64,000 bases of DNA from Marsupella aquatica (taxonomy: Eukaryota > Marchantiophyta), in contig OZ316896.1 in the NCBI GenBank assembly GCA_973895155.1, positions 14,384,001 to 14,448,000 of the forward strand. The letters run 5' to 3'. Under the pieces are notes generated by a model. The model was given only the letters and a program-made list of their open reading frames with translations. It had not been told where the DNA came from and searched no databases. Below, one piece after another: positions 33,095 to 44,038 of this stretch. The translations under genes and the position numbers were made by a program. Every line of letters begins with the position of its first letter. Positions within the stretch are counted from its first letter, which is position 1.

Positions 33095-34249
33095 CTAATG
33101 ACCTTCAGATTCCTTGCCACCCACCTTTGCCAAGTGCGGCCGGTTATTCAGTGTAAGCATAGTGGCCTTGTTGAAGGCGTCAAGAAGTGTTTTAAAGTCA
33201 TGACGCTTTTTTTGCAACTTTTCCATAGCAACGGTGGGAGTTTCACTATAAGTTGTGGAGCTGCGTATGAAGGGTCTCTTCCCTTGCCTGGATACACACC
33301 AATGGGTTTTGGTAATAAGTGATGAACTTTTGGATATCACCCCCGAACCTCATCTCCATTACACATTTTTGGGCATGCCGCTCTAGGTACTTAGTGGTGA
33401 CACAGGCACAGATCCCTCAACCAGGTTTTTCCAAGTCAGTGGAAAGGAGGAGTCATCTCGCACATTCTTCCAAGACTTGTACCAAGTCAAGGCATAGTCC
33501 ATCAGGTAAGGAGCGACCGTGGTAGCCCAAGTGGAGCGCTCTATGCATGCTTGGAGATGAATCTCCATTGTGAAGAGCCAACTTAGGAACTTTAGTCCAC
33601 TTTGTTTGTAGGCTCCAAGAGTCGGTAGTTGGTTCACTTGAAAAGGAACTTTAGTCCACTTTATTTGTAGGCTCCAAGAGTCGGTAGCTGGTTCACTTGA
33701 AACATACTCCTTTCAACTACCATTCCCCCTCAAGACGCGAAGCACTCTGACTACCCAGACTTAGTAGGTACTTGATTTGAGCCCCCTTGTTATGCTCCAA
33801 CTGCTCATAAATTAGACATTGGTCTTGAGTCAACGGTCCCAAGCCATTGTCACGGCCGGGGCCTTGTGGGTTGTATGAGGACAGTCCTTCAGTCATCTTT
33901 CCGTTATGGGCCTCCTATCCTTTAGTTCACATGATTGTGGACTTTGGTGATACTGCCCGCGTCTTGCGAGCACCATGACTTCCCAAGGCTGTGGCATCAT
34001 CCTCTTGATGAACTTGGTCATTCTTGGTTAAATTATCCACAATGACATCCGGCTTGACATAATTTTCTGGTTCCTGACCACCCCCTCTGATTTGGCCTCC
34101 AAATCATTGTCGCTACTTTCCCGAGTTGGTGTTGTCATTGCTTTACTCGTATTTTGGAGGATCGGGTACCTCCTTCCCCTTAACTTGACATTGCTCTGCA
34201 TTGGATGTGTTTGCCACAGTGACCAATGATTTGGCCACCATGTCTTCAT
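33095..34249 (-). pseudogene. Ty3/gypsy gag remnant
   Basis: The minus-strand frame at 33637-33383 holds the gag signature (PYLMDYALTWYKSWK followed by FPLTWKNLVEG). The frame at 33340-33095 continues it (FKTLLDAFNKATMLTL). A short 33.62-33.70 kb segment is tandemly duplicated (GGAACTTTAGTCCACTTT...GTTCACTTGAAA). The gag reading is broken and then interrupted by AT-rich DNA below 32.98 kb. Confidence 0.6.
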
Positions 34250-34491
34250 CCTCTTTTTTGTAGTGCTTGTCTAGGGAAGTCAATTCATCATTTTTTGTTC
34301 AATCAGAACTTGTGCCCTCCCTTTGGTTAGGAGAGTCTTTTTGCCACTCTTTTATCAAGTGTTCTTCACCATGTCTCTAGCGACCGAGTCTGCCCATAGT
34401 GGATCCTCCGAACACATCAAAGCACTAAGTTCCCACAAAATTCCACTAGGATTTTTTAATTCCGACCAACTCCAGCCCGACGTCTATGCAA

Positions 34492-34509
34492 GCAATCGCT
34501 TTGATACCA
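34492..34509 (-). promoter_or_regulatory. Primer-binding site of the Ty3/gypsy element
   Basis: On the minus strand the sequence reads TGGTATCAAAGCGATTGC. Its first 12 bases match the initiator-Met tRNA primer site TGGTATCAGAGC with one mismatch. It lies four bases from an LTR end, exactly where reverse transcription would start. Confidence 0.75.
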
Positions 34510-34513
34510 CAAG

Positions 34514-35062
34514 TGGTTGACCTTGCCACCCAACACCCTCACCAATCCTACCCATGCCTAAGTGCCCTTGGTGCCCGAACACCTCAATGGGACTTGAGCA
34601 AGGAACTTCGTGCCCCTTGCAACCCCAGCGCCCACTCCCATACAAAGCCGCACTTGCTTCCTAACACAATCGTCGTTCAATGATCTTCATTGTTTGCACA
34701 AGAAACCAATTACTTTGGTAACTAAGTAACCCAAAGGACTAGGCCTGGCTTCCAAGACTAGCATCCTCACTCAAGCTCAACAACATTGGTAAGTAGGTCA
34801 GCAAATAGAACCTCCCGAGCCCGCATGGCCTTGCCATAAGCCAGAGCCAACACCCACTATTTGTCCCAAACAACCCCTCTTTGGGTGCAGCCCATGCTCC
34901 CTCACATTCATATTTGTCACTAGCTGACCGTACTGGCCTCAGGACATGCTCATGGCCCCAATAGTGTAGCTTGTCCCCAAAGCTTGTCCTAGAACGTCGA
35001 GACCAAATTTTCCCCAACTCTAGCAACCAACTCACGGTTCTCACTCAACTGGTAGCCTAGGG
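34514..35062 (-). mobile_element. LTR (3' portion), minus orientation
   Basis: Next to the primer-binding site. Its complement is collinear with 35839-36390, sharing GAGTTGGTTGCTAGAGTTG, CACCCAAAGAGGGG, ACCTACTTACCAATG, GGATGCTAGTCTT and CACCAAG-GCACTTAG. It ends ...GGTCAACCA beside the primer-binding site. Confidence 0.7.
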
Positions 35063-35289
35063 GCAAGTGCACTTGGAACTCCACCTCCATGTCTACTTGG
35101 CTTTTCCTCCCCAATGCAAGTTCCCATGGGAAATTGACCGCGGCTTGGCTCCTATTTTGGAAGGATTCGGGAAGCGGGTGAGATAGCCCCACAAACCCTG
35201 AGCATCCATGGCATCCCCAGACCCAGCTGATCTCAAGAGGATGTAGTCCTCCTCTAGAGCTTTCCAACGCATCGAAGAAGTCCTGAAGG

Positions 35290-35508
35290 GTTACTTATCG
35301 AGATGCTTGGTTGCTTGTGCAGACATTGAGGAAAGTTGAGTAGGGGTCGTGTTGGAGAACAAGTGCGGCTTCGTATGGGAGGGGCCTCTGGTGGTGCAAG
35401 GGGCACTAGGTTGCTTGCTCGAGGTATTCCGTGAAGGCATTCGGGCACCAGGAGCACTTAGGCGTGGGTGTTGGGATCGGTGAGGGTGTTGGGTGGCAAG
35501 GTCCACCA
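35290..35508 (+). mobile_element. LTR terminal fragment, plus orientation
   Basis: About 220 bp matching the last part of the LTRs at 34514-34700 (inverted) and 36160-36390 (direct): TGGTTGCTTGTGCAGACA, GTGTTGG-GAACAAGTGCGGCTT and TTGGGTGGCAAGGTCCACCA. It stops in CCACCA at 35508. Confidence 0.7.
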
Positions 35509-35509
35509 C

Positions 35510-36390
35510 TGTTAGTCTTGGGCTCAAGAGGAGCTCTCATTCAAGCCCTCAAAACTCAAAGTTTGTCCCGATGTCCGGACGGTCCACCCTGAGCCCTGTC
35601 CTTTCCCGTGACCCGACTAGCCCAAAGCTAGTCTAAGTCCTTAGTGTGCGTCACCAGCTTAGCACCTTGTCCTTGATAGGGCCACGCCTTGTTACCCACT
35701 AGTCTCTCCATACTTAGTCCCCACAGGATGACCGTTCTTGGGGCTTGGACCATAGAGGAGCTCAACGTCGGAGTCTGCAATGTTGGAGTCTACAACGTCA
35801 GAGCAAAGTGTTAAGGTAGTCGAGTTCCACGATTACCCCGAGGCTATCAGTTAAGCGAGAACAATGAGTTGGTTGCTAGAGTTGAGGTCATTCTGGTCCC
35901 GACGTTTTAGAACAAGCTAAGTTATTTGGGCCATGAACATGTGTTGGGGACAGGGCGGTCAGCCAATGACGAATAGGAAATGAGAAAGCATGGACTACAC
36001 CCAAAGAGGGGCTATTTTGGACGATCAGGGGATGTCGGCTCTGGTTTCGGCTTCTGGTAAAGCCATGCAAGCCTGAGAGATTCTATTCGCTAACCTACTT
36101 ACCAATGTCTGTGAAGTTTGAATTAGGATGCTAGTCTTAGAAAACCTAGATCTTTTGGGTTATTTATTAAGGTGTTTGGTTGCTTGTGTAGACAATAAAC
36201 ACCGTTGACCAAAGGTCGTGTTAGAAAACAAGTGCAACTTCGTATGAGAGTGGCCGTTGGAGGTGCACAAGGCACCAGGTTGCTTGTTTAAGGAGTTCAG
36301 TGGAAGCGTTAGGGCACCAAGAGCACTTAGACATGGATGCTAAGATTGGTGAAGACGTTGGATGGCAAGTTACATCATTTTTGCTTGACA
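35510..36390 (+). mobile_element. Near-complete LTR, plus orientation
   Basis: It begins TGTTAGTCTTGGGCTC, a typical LTR start. Its first third matches 3580-3890 and its last 550 bp match the inverted LTR at 34514-35062. It ends in TTGGATGGCAAGTTACA. No primer-binding site follows, so it is a solo or fragmentary LTR. Confidence 0.65.
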
Positions 36391-38999
36391 CCGAGCTAAC
36401 AATATAAAAACCTAATTTTAGTGCGACATGGTACTCATAGGTGTTCTCAAAAGAAGCTTAGTTTCAGCAAGGTAAGATGAGCAACAGATTATCCATATAA
36501 CCTTGCACAGGTTTTGAGGAAACTGCATCATATGACTTCTCAGCACATCTTACAAACCTAGTGCCCTACCAAAACTAGTGAGGCCAAACACATTTTACAA
36601 ACCTAGTGCCTTACCAAAACAAGTGAGGTCCAGCACATCTTACAAACCTAGTGTCTTACCAAAACTAGTGAGGCTCATGTTGAACCCTGTATAAACCCAC
36701 TTAGAATGAAACCAAGACATATGCTGGACCTGCTGAACCCTGAATAATATGATAATATTGTGACACAGACAACAAAGTGACACAAGATGAATGCCAATCC
36801 CTGCCTCAACACAAAGAGGAAACCATATCATATAGGGGCCCCAAAGGACAGGTGGTGAAACAAGCCACGACTTGGCAAAACATGAAACCAACGGTGAAGA
36901 AAAGAGAGTTGCCACCAATCAATCGCATTGTGATCATAGCAAACCATCAAAGGACTAGAAATAGAAATGATGTGACCTACCACCCCACCTATATATCTAA
37001 AATTGAACAAGTAGTGATGACACTAATAGCACTAGTCCATATCCAAACCAACCAACATAGTGGCAACAGCAGGCAACAGGTTTTAAGTCTCAATAGAAAA
37101 CGTGGGGCATTATCGTCACACTAGCACGCCCACGGCCTGTGCTTGACATGCACAGGACTAAGCAAACACGACTAAGATGCTTGGCGTTCAGGATGGCAAT
37201 TAACCAATTCGGATGCATCCATCTCACATACACTATGTCAAGCATCTGATGGACAGAGAGGTTTTGCCAACCCGTGGTCTGCGGAGCATCAATTTGCTGG
37301 GCAGCACTCACTCCATGACTCAGGTGAGCCTGTGTAACTAACCAAGCCCTAAATCTATCGTACGAAACCTGAGGAGTGGATCCTTGCTGCAAACCAGCTG
37401 GAACAGATGCCAGACCAAGTGCTGCATGAACAACATGATGATCTGTAACCTCCACCACAATTGCAGGGTAGTCCATCCAAAGCCCGGGGGCAATTTGTTG
37501 AATCAGCTCTAGTGTCTCGGTGGTGATAGACTCCCTAACGTTCTCCTCCCAAGTAAGACAAACTTTCTGCAGGAAAGGCACACAACACACAGACAACACT
37601 TGTCAAGTCCCAAAACACAATTTATAAAAAAAAGCTTGATTAGAAAGTTCTCATTCTTTCAATCTCAATAAACCCAACTGTTATTTTTCTCCATTTGAGT
37701 TGGAGATATAATTGAATAGATACTAACCTCATGTGTCATTTTGCGTTTCCTTCCTTTGACTCCTTTCATTGCCTGAATTCACTCACATTAGATATCTAAC
37801 TAAATTTAGTTACGCTTGATTAAACCCTAATCTTAACTATAAATACATTCCTAACAAGATTAGGCTCCAATCTCTAGAAACAACAATAAGATACCAAACA
37901 TAAAAAGAAATGAACTGGAGAACAATAGTGTGTGTTAATCAATTTCTTTTTTGTGAACAATAGTGGGCACTAATTGACAACAATCAGTGAGAAATGAATA
38001 GGCATTACCTCAGCACTTGTGGAAGAAACTGGTGAACAAGAACTGCTGATTTGTCCTCTGGCACAGTTGCCTTGCACCTGACAATCATTATCTGTTCAAC
38101 AACCACAAAAAACAAGCAAATGTCAGAAAAATATGGCAAGCTTTAACTTCTGAGCAGCTGGATAGCAAAATATCAAATGCCACTTGAATGGAAAAGCCTT
38201 ACTTCAAATGTTTAGTGGCAGCAGCAATAGCTTGTCCACACGGGCGCTTGCTTAAACTCCAATGCACCTGGCAAAGGTTGTTGACCTTACACGAAGCTCC
38301 TACAGGTATACGGTACCACATAGCTCCACAGAGTTACTGAAATTACAGGGGCAGCAACAAACAATATTCAATTGACAAGAAGCAGAGAACTCGTGCACTT
38401 CACAGATTGAAAAACTGAGAAATCTTGGCATATATTAGTCATTCATTGAGAGAAATGTCAAGAAGTAGAATCATTACCCCCCCCCCCCCCCACAAAGACG
38501 TGCAACAGATGAAGACTACTGGAGCAACAACAAGAGCTGCATAGACCAACCAATCTCCGACACCGTCTATAAAGGGCATTGAGTCCACCTTCAAAAAGCT
38601 TGGCTCCTTCGATCAGATTCTGCCTAGGAGAAGCGTCTGTGATCTACACATTGAGCACAAATACTGCGTTAGGTATTCAGCATAGCGCTCAGATCAGTGA
38701 ATTTGTTCATACTAGCTTCTAACGGTCGCTGCTATACTTTGGGCCAGACCATGTTTACTTCACCCAAGCTATGAGCCGAGTTCAGAGACAGAGAAAGAGA
38801 AAGAGGCAGAAACATCTGAGATGATTTCTTTCCTGCATTGAACCCGGCATCCTAACCCTGAAGTCATAGTCCCATGGAGGGAAGAAAACCGACAGCAGAA
38901 TCCCGGGGGTTGGAAAATGAGCCGTGCTAACAATGATGCAATAGTTGGACCCACACTGCCGCTTCTTTTTGAAGGATGCTAAAAGAATGACCAATTTTC
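36391..38999. other. Low-gene interval with a short tandem array and possible exon
   Basis: At 36541-36675 three copies of a 45-bp unit (TACAAACCTAGTGCC-TACCAAAAC) lie in tandem. A 14-C run lies at 38478-38491. A possible minus-strand exon is listed separately. Confidence 0.5.
37090..37569 (-). CDS. Possible exon of an unknown minus-strand gene
   Basis: The minus-strand frame is open over about 160 codons and begins at a good acceptor (TGTGCCTTTCCTGCAG|AAA at about 37570). The translated stretch looks protein-like (KVCLTWEENVRESITTETLELI; VSYDRFRAWLVTQAH; QMLDIVYVRWMHPNWLIAI). An upstream candidate exon near 38010-38080 has AG and GT borders, but its more protein-like frame does not match. 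I recognise no family. Confidence 0.25.
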   Translation of the reverse strand, partial: QKVCLTWEENVRESITTETLELIQQIAPGLWMDYPAIVVEVTDHHVVHAALGLASVPAGLQQGSTPQVSYDRFRAWLVTQAHLSHGVSAAQQIDAPQTTGWQNLSVHQMLDIVYVRWMHPNWLIAILNAKHLSRVCLVLCMSSTGRGRASVTIMPHVFY

Positions 39000-41039
39000 C
39001 AAAGTTTTGATTTTGTAGTAGGTCCGTGTATTCTTCCTCACTCGTTCTCAAACATCAATTAACTTTTGAAGCAACAAGGCACCGAATAAAATGACACGTC
39101 CAGTTGATCCATCCATACCGTACCCTACATTGAACTGCTGAGGACGTGAGGGCCACGGAATCCATTGCAAAAATGCGATCGATGGAAATTAGAAGCTCAT
39201 TCATGGTAGGCACCCTTCCGCGCAGTGTAGGATGCGACGCGGAGATGAAGAGTTAAGTTGCAGCCACAAACAGACCTCGATATCAGAGAAAGTACTCAAG
39301 CACTTACCGGTTCAGTTCATTACTCTGCATCAGAAGGGCCCAGATTATATCATTGGGAACAGAACAGGAGTGACAGCATTTAACGCCAGGGAAGGAAAAA
39401 TTGTAACTGGTCTAATACATTCCACCCTTGTTTCTATAGACTTTGGACAATAGTTGGTTCCCGAAAACGTCCAACCACCCATGGAATCAATTTTTGTCTC
39501 GAAGTGTACATGCACATTTTTTCCACTTGATTATTATTCCGCCCCACGAAAGAAATTGCTTATCAACCCTAATACTTGAGAGGGATGTCACATGCGTGAA
39601 TAAATTACCGCACTAAGCGATTGTCCGATCATGTTTCACATTCTACTCCCTCTGGCGCTTCTTGCTCTACGCAAGCAAGAGATCGATTGAAAGGATTGCA
39701 TCGGCCACCTAGTGGACCCACTTCCTCAAAGCCTCAAACTCTAGCACCCAATTCTGAGCCTGAAGCTTGTGGGACGAAACTACTACCCTGTACCGACCGA
39801 CGTGACGACCCTGGGCATGCTCTCCCACAAGATACACACCCTATAGCACACAGTGGACAAACGCGAGAAAGATCAGACAAAGAAATGCAGCAGGCCTCTT
39901 ACTAGTTCATCGTGATACAAGGTGGAGCAAGAACGGCTTGTGCAGTGCAATTCGCTGTTCTACTCCCACCAGCTCGCAGATCAATCCTGCACAAAGCAAT
40001 TGCCTGATTGTCAGCTCTCGCACTGATATTGCCAAAGACTACTTTAGAGCATTCAAATGATAACCCAAACACAGAGCATCGTCTTCTTTCCTCCCGTCTT
40101 TCCTCCAGTGTCATCTTACTAGAAGAGCGGAAGAGCAGTGTCTACTTCTCTCCTCCCTCTATCTAAATGCGTCGTTCAGTGCAAGCTATAGCAGCCAGGA
40201 CAAAGGAATAAATCAAACACAACCAGACACAATCCTCAACGCGATCAAGCAGCAAGCCAAAACTGATAGCAAATGCAAGCAACACTCACCAACAATGACG
40301 AGCTAGAATGCTTCACCTCAACCCGCCGTCCTTGATCAATAAACCTCGGAAAAAGTTGCAAAACCCTAAGGGTCGCTGCTTCCCGCAATGTCTCTTTGTG
40401 GAAACCTTCAAAAGACTCGACAAAACATCCAGAAAACTGAGTACTCACTCAGGGAAGGGAAATGCCGCGGCCAAATCACTCGCAAAGCACGATTCAGTGG
40501 ATCTTTAAGTGCTCCCTATCATGGCTGATTGATTGTAGCTGGCAAGGTCTCTACAGCTAGAGCTAAATCAGTGGCAAGGGAGCATTCAATGGATCTCTAA
40601 TCCCTGCCGGTTATGGCTGATTGATTGTAGCTGGCAAGGTTTCTACCACTGCAGCAAAATCTCTGGCAAGGGAGTATGCCAAAGATCTCTAAGCCTGTCG
40701 TGGCTGATTGATTGTAGTTGGCACGGCTGTCACCCAAATGTAATCTTTTCACTGCTCTGTGAGCAAACACCATCTGTGGGTTTCAATAGGGCGTCTCAAA
40801 GCTGGTCTTTTCAGGTTGTTTTTTACAGCCAAAAGTTAGAGCCTAGGAGGTCCTCCCTGACTAGGAGGTTTTTTCCATAAAATTCTCAGTCATACTTTAT
40901 TGCCATCTAAGAAGTTGAGGACAGAAAAAAAGGGCCTGCCACATGCAAGTTGGCTCCCAGACTTCTCCTCAATTTTCCAGGATTGCTTGAGAAGGTTTAG
41001 GCTCCGACTATCCTGCTTCTTAACCTGCATTGAATTATG
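39000..41039. other. Gene-free interval with a 90-bp tandem repeat
   Basis: At about 40480-40725 three diverged copies of a 87-92 bp unit carry ATGGCTGATTGATTGTAGCT (40521, 40613, 40700) and GGCAAGGGAG. No supported gene. Confidence 0.55.
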
Positions 41040-41775
41040 CTACCGTCTTCCTCCGAACACAACGCCCGGGCATTGTGTTCAAAAGTTGAATTTTTTTAGT
41101 CGTTGTAAGAAAAAGTAGTTTTAACTCGAACACAACGTCATTTTAACACAACGCCCGGGCGTTGTGTTCGAATATGGCGTTGTGTTCGAATGTGGCATTG
41201 TGTTTGAATATTCAGGGTTGTGTTTCAGTTTTTCCTAATCTTGACAGCATTGAGCACAAAAAGTGCAAATTCATGAATTACAATCAAAGCATAAGAAAAG
41301 TAAACAAAAAGCTGTTAATAATCTTCACATCTTGACAACAATGCTAGGAGCAAAGTTTCCCATACATACTCAATTGAAATGGCACTTGACAACTCTGCAA
41401 ATAATTACATCCATGTGCAAACCCATAGAAATCAGAGAATAATTTTCTAAGCCATTATTTTATTTTGCTTCACCAAATTTGGCCAGGGCTGAAATGGTCT
41501 GAAAGCATTAGCCTTTCATTTCTGCTTATACCCTAAATTCTATGCCTATCATTTCTGCTTACATCCTAAATTCATCACAATGCCTAAATTTGAACACAAC
41601 GTCACTCTTCAAATACAACGCCACAATTCAAACACAACGCCAGAGGGTAAAAAAATTCCAAAACATAGTGTCGAAACTCAAACACAACGCCCTGGGCGCA
41701 CTATTCGAATATAACGTCCCATGGCCCACTATTCAAATATAGTGCTTGGGCATTGTGTTCGGGGGAAGACGGTAG
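41040..41775. mobile_element. 736-bp TIR element T1, copy 1
   Basis: The ends are inverted repeats of about 29 bp: CTACCGTCTTCCTCCGAACA at the left and the near-exact complement at the right (...GGGGGAAGACGGTAG). Inside, both subterminal regions carry many GAACACAACGCC/GGCGTTGTGTTC motifs. No coding frame longer than about 70 codons exists, so it is non-autonomous. A second copy of exactly the same length lies at 46635. Any TA duplication would be hidden in the CTA/TAG ends. Confidence 0.8.
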
Positions 41776-42460
41776 TCCAAGTTTGAGAGTTTGGAGCCAC
41801 TCAATCTAGAGCATAGCTGAGCTTAAGTATTAGCGAGTCTTAAGTATAGACTAGTTTCCCTCTTCCCAGGTAGAGGGCCACTGCCAATAACTTGACCTGC
41901 AGGTGAGTTTGACTGGTGCACAGACCACTGCCAATAACTTGGCCCGCGGGTGAGTTTGACTGGTGCACAGAGTTTATATTTTTTTTGTCTCATAACAGCC
42001 AGGCCATGGTGGGGGGAAACTAATCATCAGGAATGGTCAAATCCCGCGACACAAGTGTGGAGGCTAAGCTCAAAGAGTGCTACACATTTTTTGGCCACAT
42101 CCCTCGAAACATAAACCCGGACCGCCAGGAGACTGCCTCTGGACTATGTTTGAGATCCCCTCTTGGGTAAATCACTGGGAGTGCATTTACTCCCAATCCC
42201 ACTCCCGCTCTCAAAGTCTGGGAATAGATTCTTATTTTTACTACTCTTAGTTAGAAGTAGAGGATAATCTTCATGATGAGTTGATCCAAATCTTTACAAT
42301 GCACTCTTTTCCAATAATGCTCTGAAAATTACAAAGTGAAGAATCACAAAGGTGTTAGACTCTACCTTAACCGGACGACCGGACCAGATGGTCACCCTGG
42401 TCCCACTATATGTAATTCTATTCCCGACTATACACATGATCATTCTGACTCAAACTCCAA
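41776..42460. other. Interval with possible 5' LTR of the Ty1/copia element
   Basis: A 47-bp tandem duplication (from 41878 and 41925, CCACTGCCAATAACTTG...) is visible. The rest directly precedes the copia primer-binding region and may hold the 5' LTR, but no second LTR exists to define its borders. Confidence 0.4.
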
Positions 42461-42476
42461 CACGTTATCAGCACGA

Positions 42477-44038
42477 AAGCTTAACGAGCGGAGACGAGCG
42501 GAGAGCAGAACAGAGGATCGAGAATGATAAGAAACTTTTGAAGGGTTATGGAGATTGCATGAAAAAGGGGACTCATTAACTAATGATAAGGCTTCGACCC
42601 AGCCTCGGAACGATTGTCAATGGCGAAGTGTGAGACTAGAATCCATAAGGACACCGATCCGGACTCATTGGAGAAGAATCGAGAGAGAAGAAAAGAGATC
42701 GGACAGAAGCGAAGAAACTTTGGAAAGCCTACAGAGATTGGAGCGATCGATTGAAGGTCGAAGGTCGAGGCGAAATCGGACTAGGAGCACAGCACATATA
42801 AGACCCGCGATAGTTTTTATTACGGAAGGAAGGATCGAAGCAGGCTAAGAAACATTCGCAGGACTATGGCGAGGAGACTGCCACTTCGAGAAGAAGCGGA
42901 AAGGAGAAGGAAGAAAATAAACTCATAAGGACCAAACCTGATTGCCAAACACAGAATGAAACAGGCGGCATCGAAATTTCACAGAAATGCCATAGGGACA
43001 TTGCGGAGGACGAAATAGAAGCCAAGATATCCGTGAGGGACAGCCGGGTCGTGAGGGACCCAGGATTCAGGATCTCAGGGAGGCGCACCAGCGAAGAGCG
43101 AGAGTGCAATCGAACCTGAACCCACTGACTATCAATAGCGCAGACGGAGATTCGAAAAACGAAAAGAAACCCAAACAGTAATGAATTGAAGCAGTGCAAA
43201 TCGAAGCTCACTAAGGAAAACGATACCGATCTGGTTACCTCTAATTGTTGAAGACTAATCGAAGGCGCAGAGGCGAAGAAACGTTCGAAAGCTTACGACG
43301 ATTAGAGGAGATAAGGCACAATGAACAATTACAAGGCTTAAATCGCGAAGCAGCATTCGAGAGCAATCGAGCCAAGGGCCGCTAGCAGGGAGGAATCGAA
43401 GATTGGCGCAGCACGAAAAGCCACAGCCTCATCAAAGCCGCCAGCAACCAGAGATCGAAGCATCGGCATCCCCTCAAGGAAAAACGATAAGGACAGATAG
43501 GCAAGCCCAAAGAACAAAAACGGATCAAGACGGCAGGAGGATGAATTGAACGAGCCAAGGACAAAAGGGGGCCACCACGAGGGAGGATCGCGCAACATTC
43601 CATCACAAAATGTCGAGCCCGATCGAAACCTGCTAAGTGCCCGCTCAATAACCGCCCCTAACTGCAAAACCCTTGTTAATTGCACAATCCGTCAAAGAGA
43701 TTTCAGTTACACAGCATAATGTGCACTTAACCAAGGCACGAGTAAATTACCACCCATAACTGCACAAACTGCAAAACTTCATTACTGCACAGTTTAACAA
43801 AGGAAGGAGTTAATACAAAGGAAACCTTGCAGTTATACATTTACAAAGAAAACCAACTTAATAAGTGCAAACCCTAAATTCTGCAAAAACCCAAACATTC
43901 ATGCTTTACTCGCCAATGACCTAGATAGCTCTCCTCAACCCTTTCTCCACCATTGCATGCGGCAAATGTGCATTGTCTTTTGACTATATATATATTATAT
44001 AAACACGCACATCACCGCCGCACGCCAGGACCCTAGAG
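42477..44038. other. Long leader between primer-binding region and copia gag
   Basis: About 1.56 kb with no supported gene, purine-rich and rich in GAAG/CGAAG. Such a leader is long for a copia element, so an inserted segment is possible. Confidence 0.4.

Larger units (their letters stand above)
28090..34513 (-). mobile_element. Decayed Ty3/gypsy LTR retrotransposon
   Basis: On the minus strand the domains run primer-binding site (34492-34509), gag (34.25-33.1 kb), zinc knuckle and protease (31.0-30.6 kb), reverse transcriptase (30.18-29.64), RNase H (29.59-28.9) and integrase (28.96-28.09). Integrase after RNase H is the Ty3/gypsy order. Multiple stops and frameshifts break the polyprotein. 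Gag is interrupted between about 32.98 and 31.2 kb by AT-rich unrelated DNA. LTR sequence is visible only on the 5' side (34514 upward); I found no 3' LTR below 28.0 kb. Confidence 0.85.

Noticed and set aside
38478-38491. 14-base C run as a regulatory or structural element
   Set aside because: A single homopolymer run is most simply slippage and may be a sequencing artefact.
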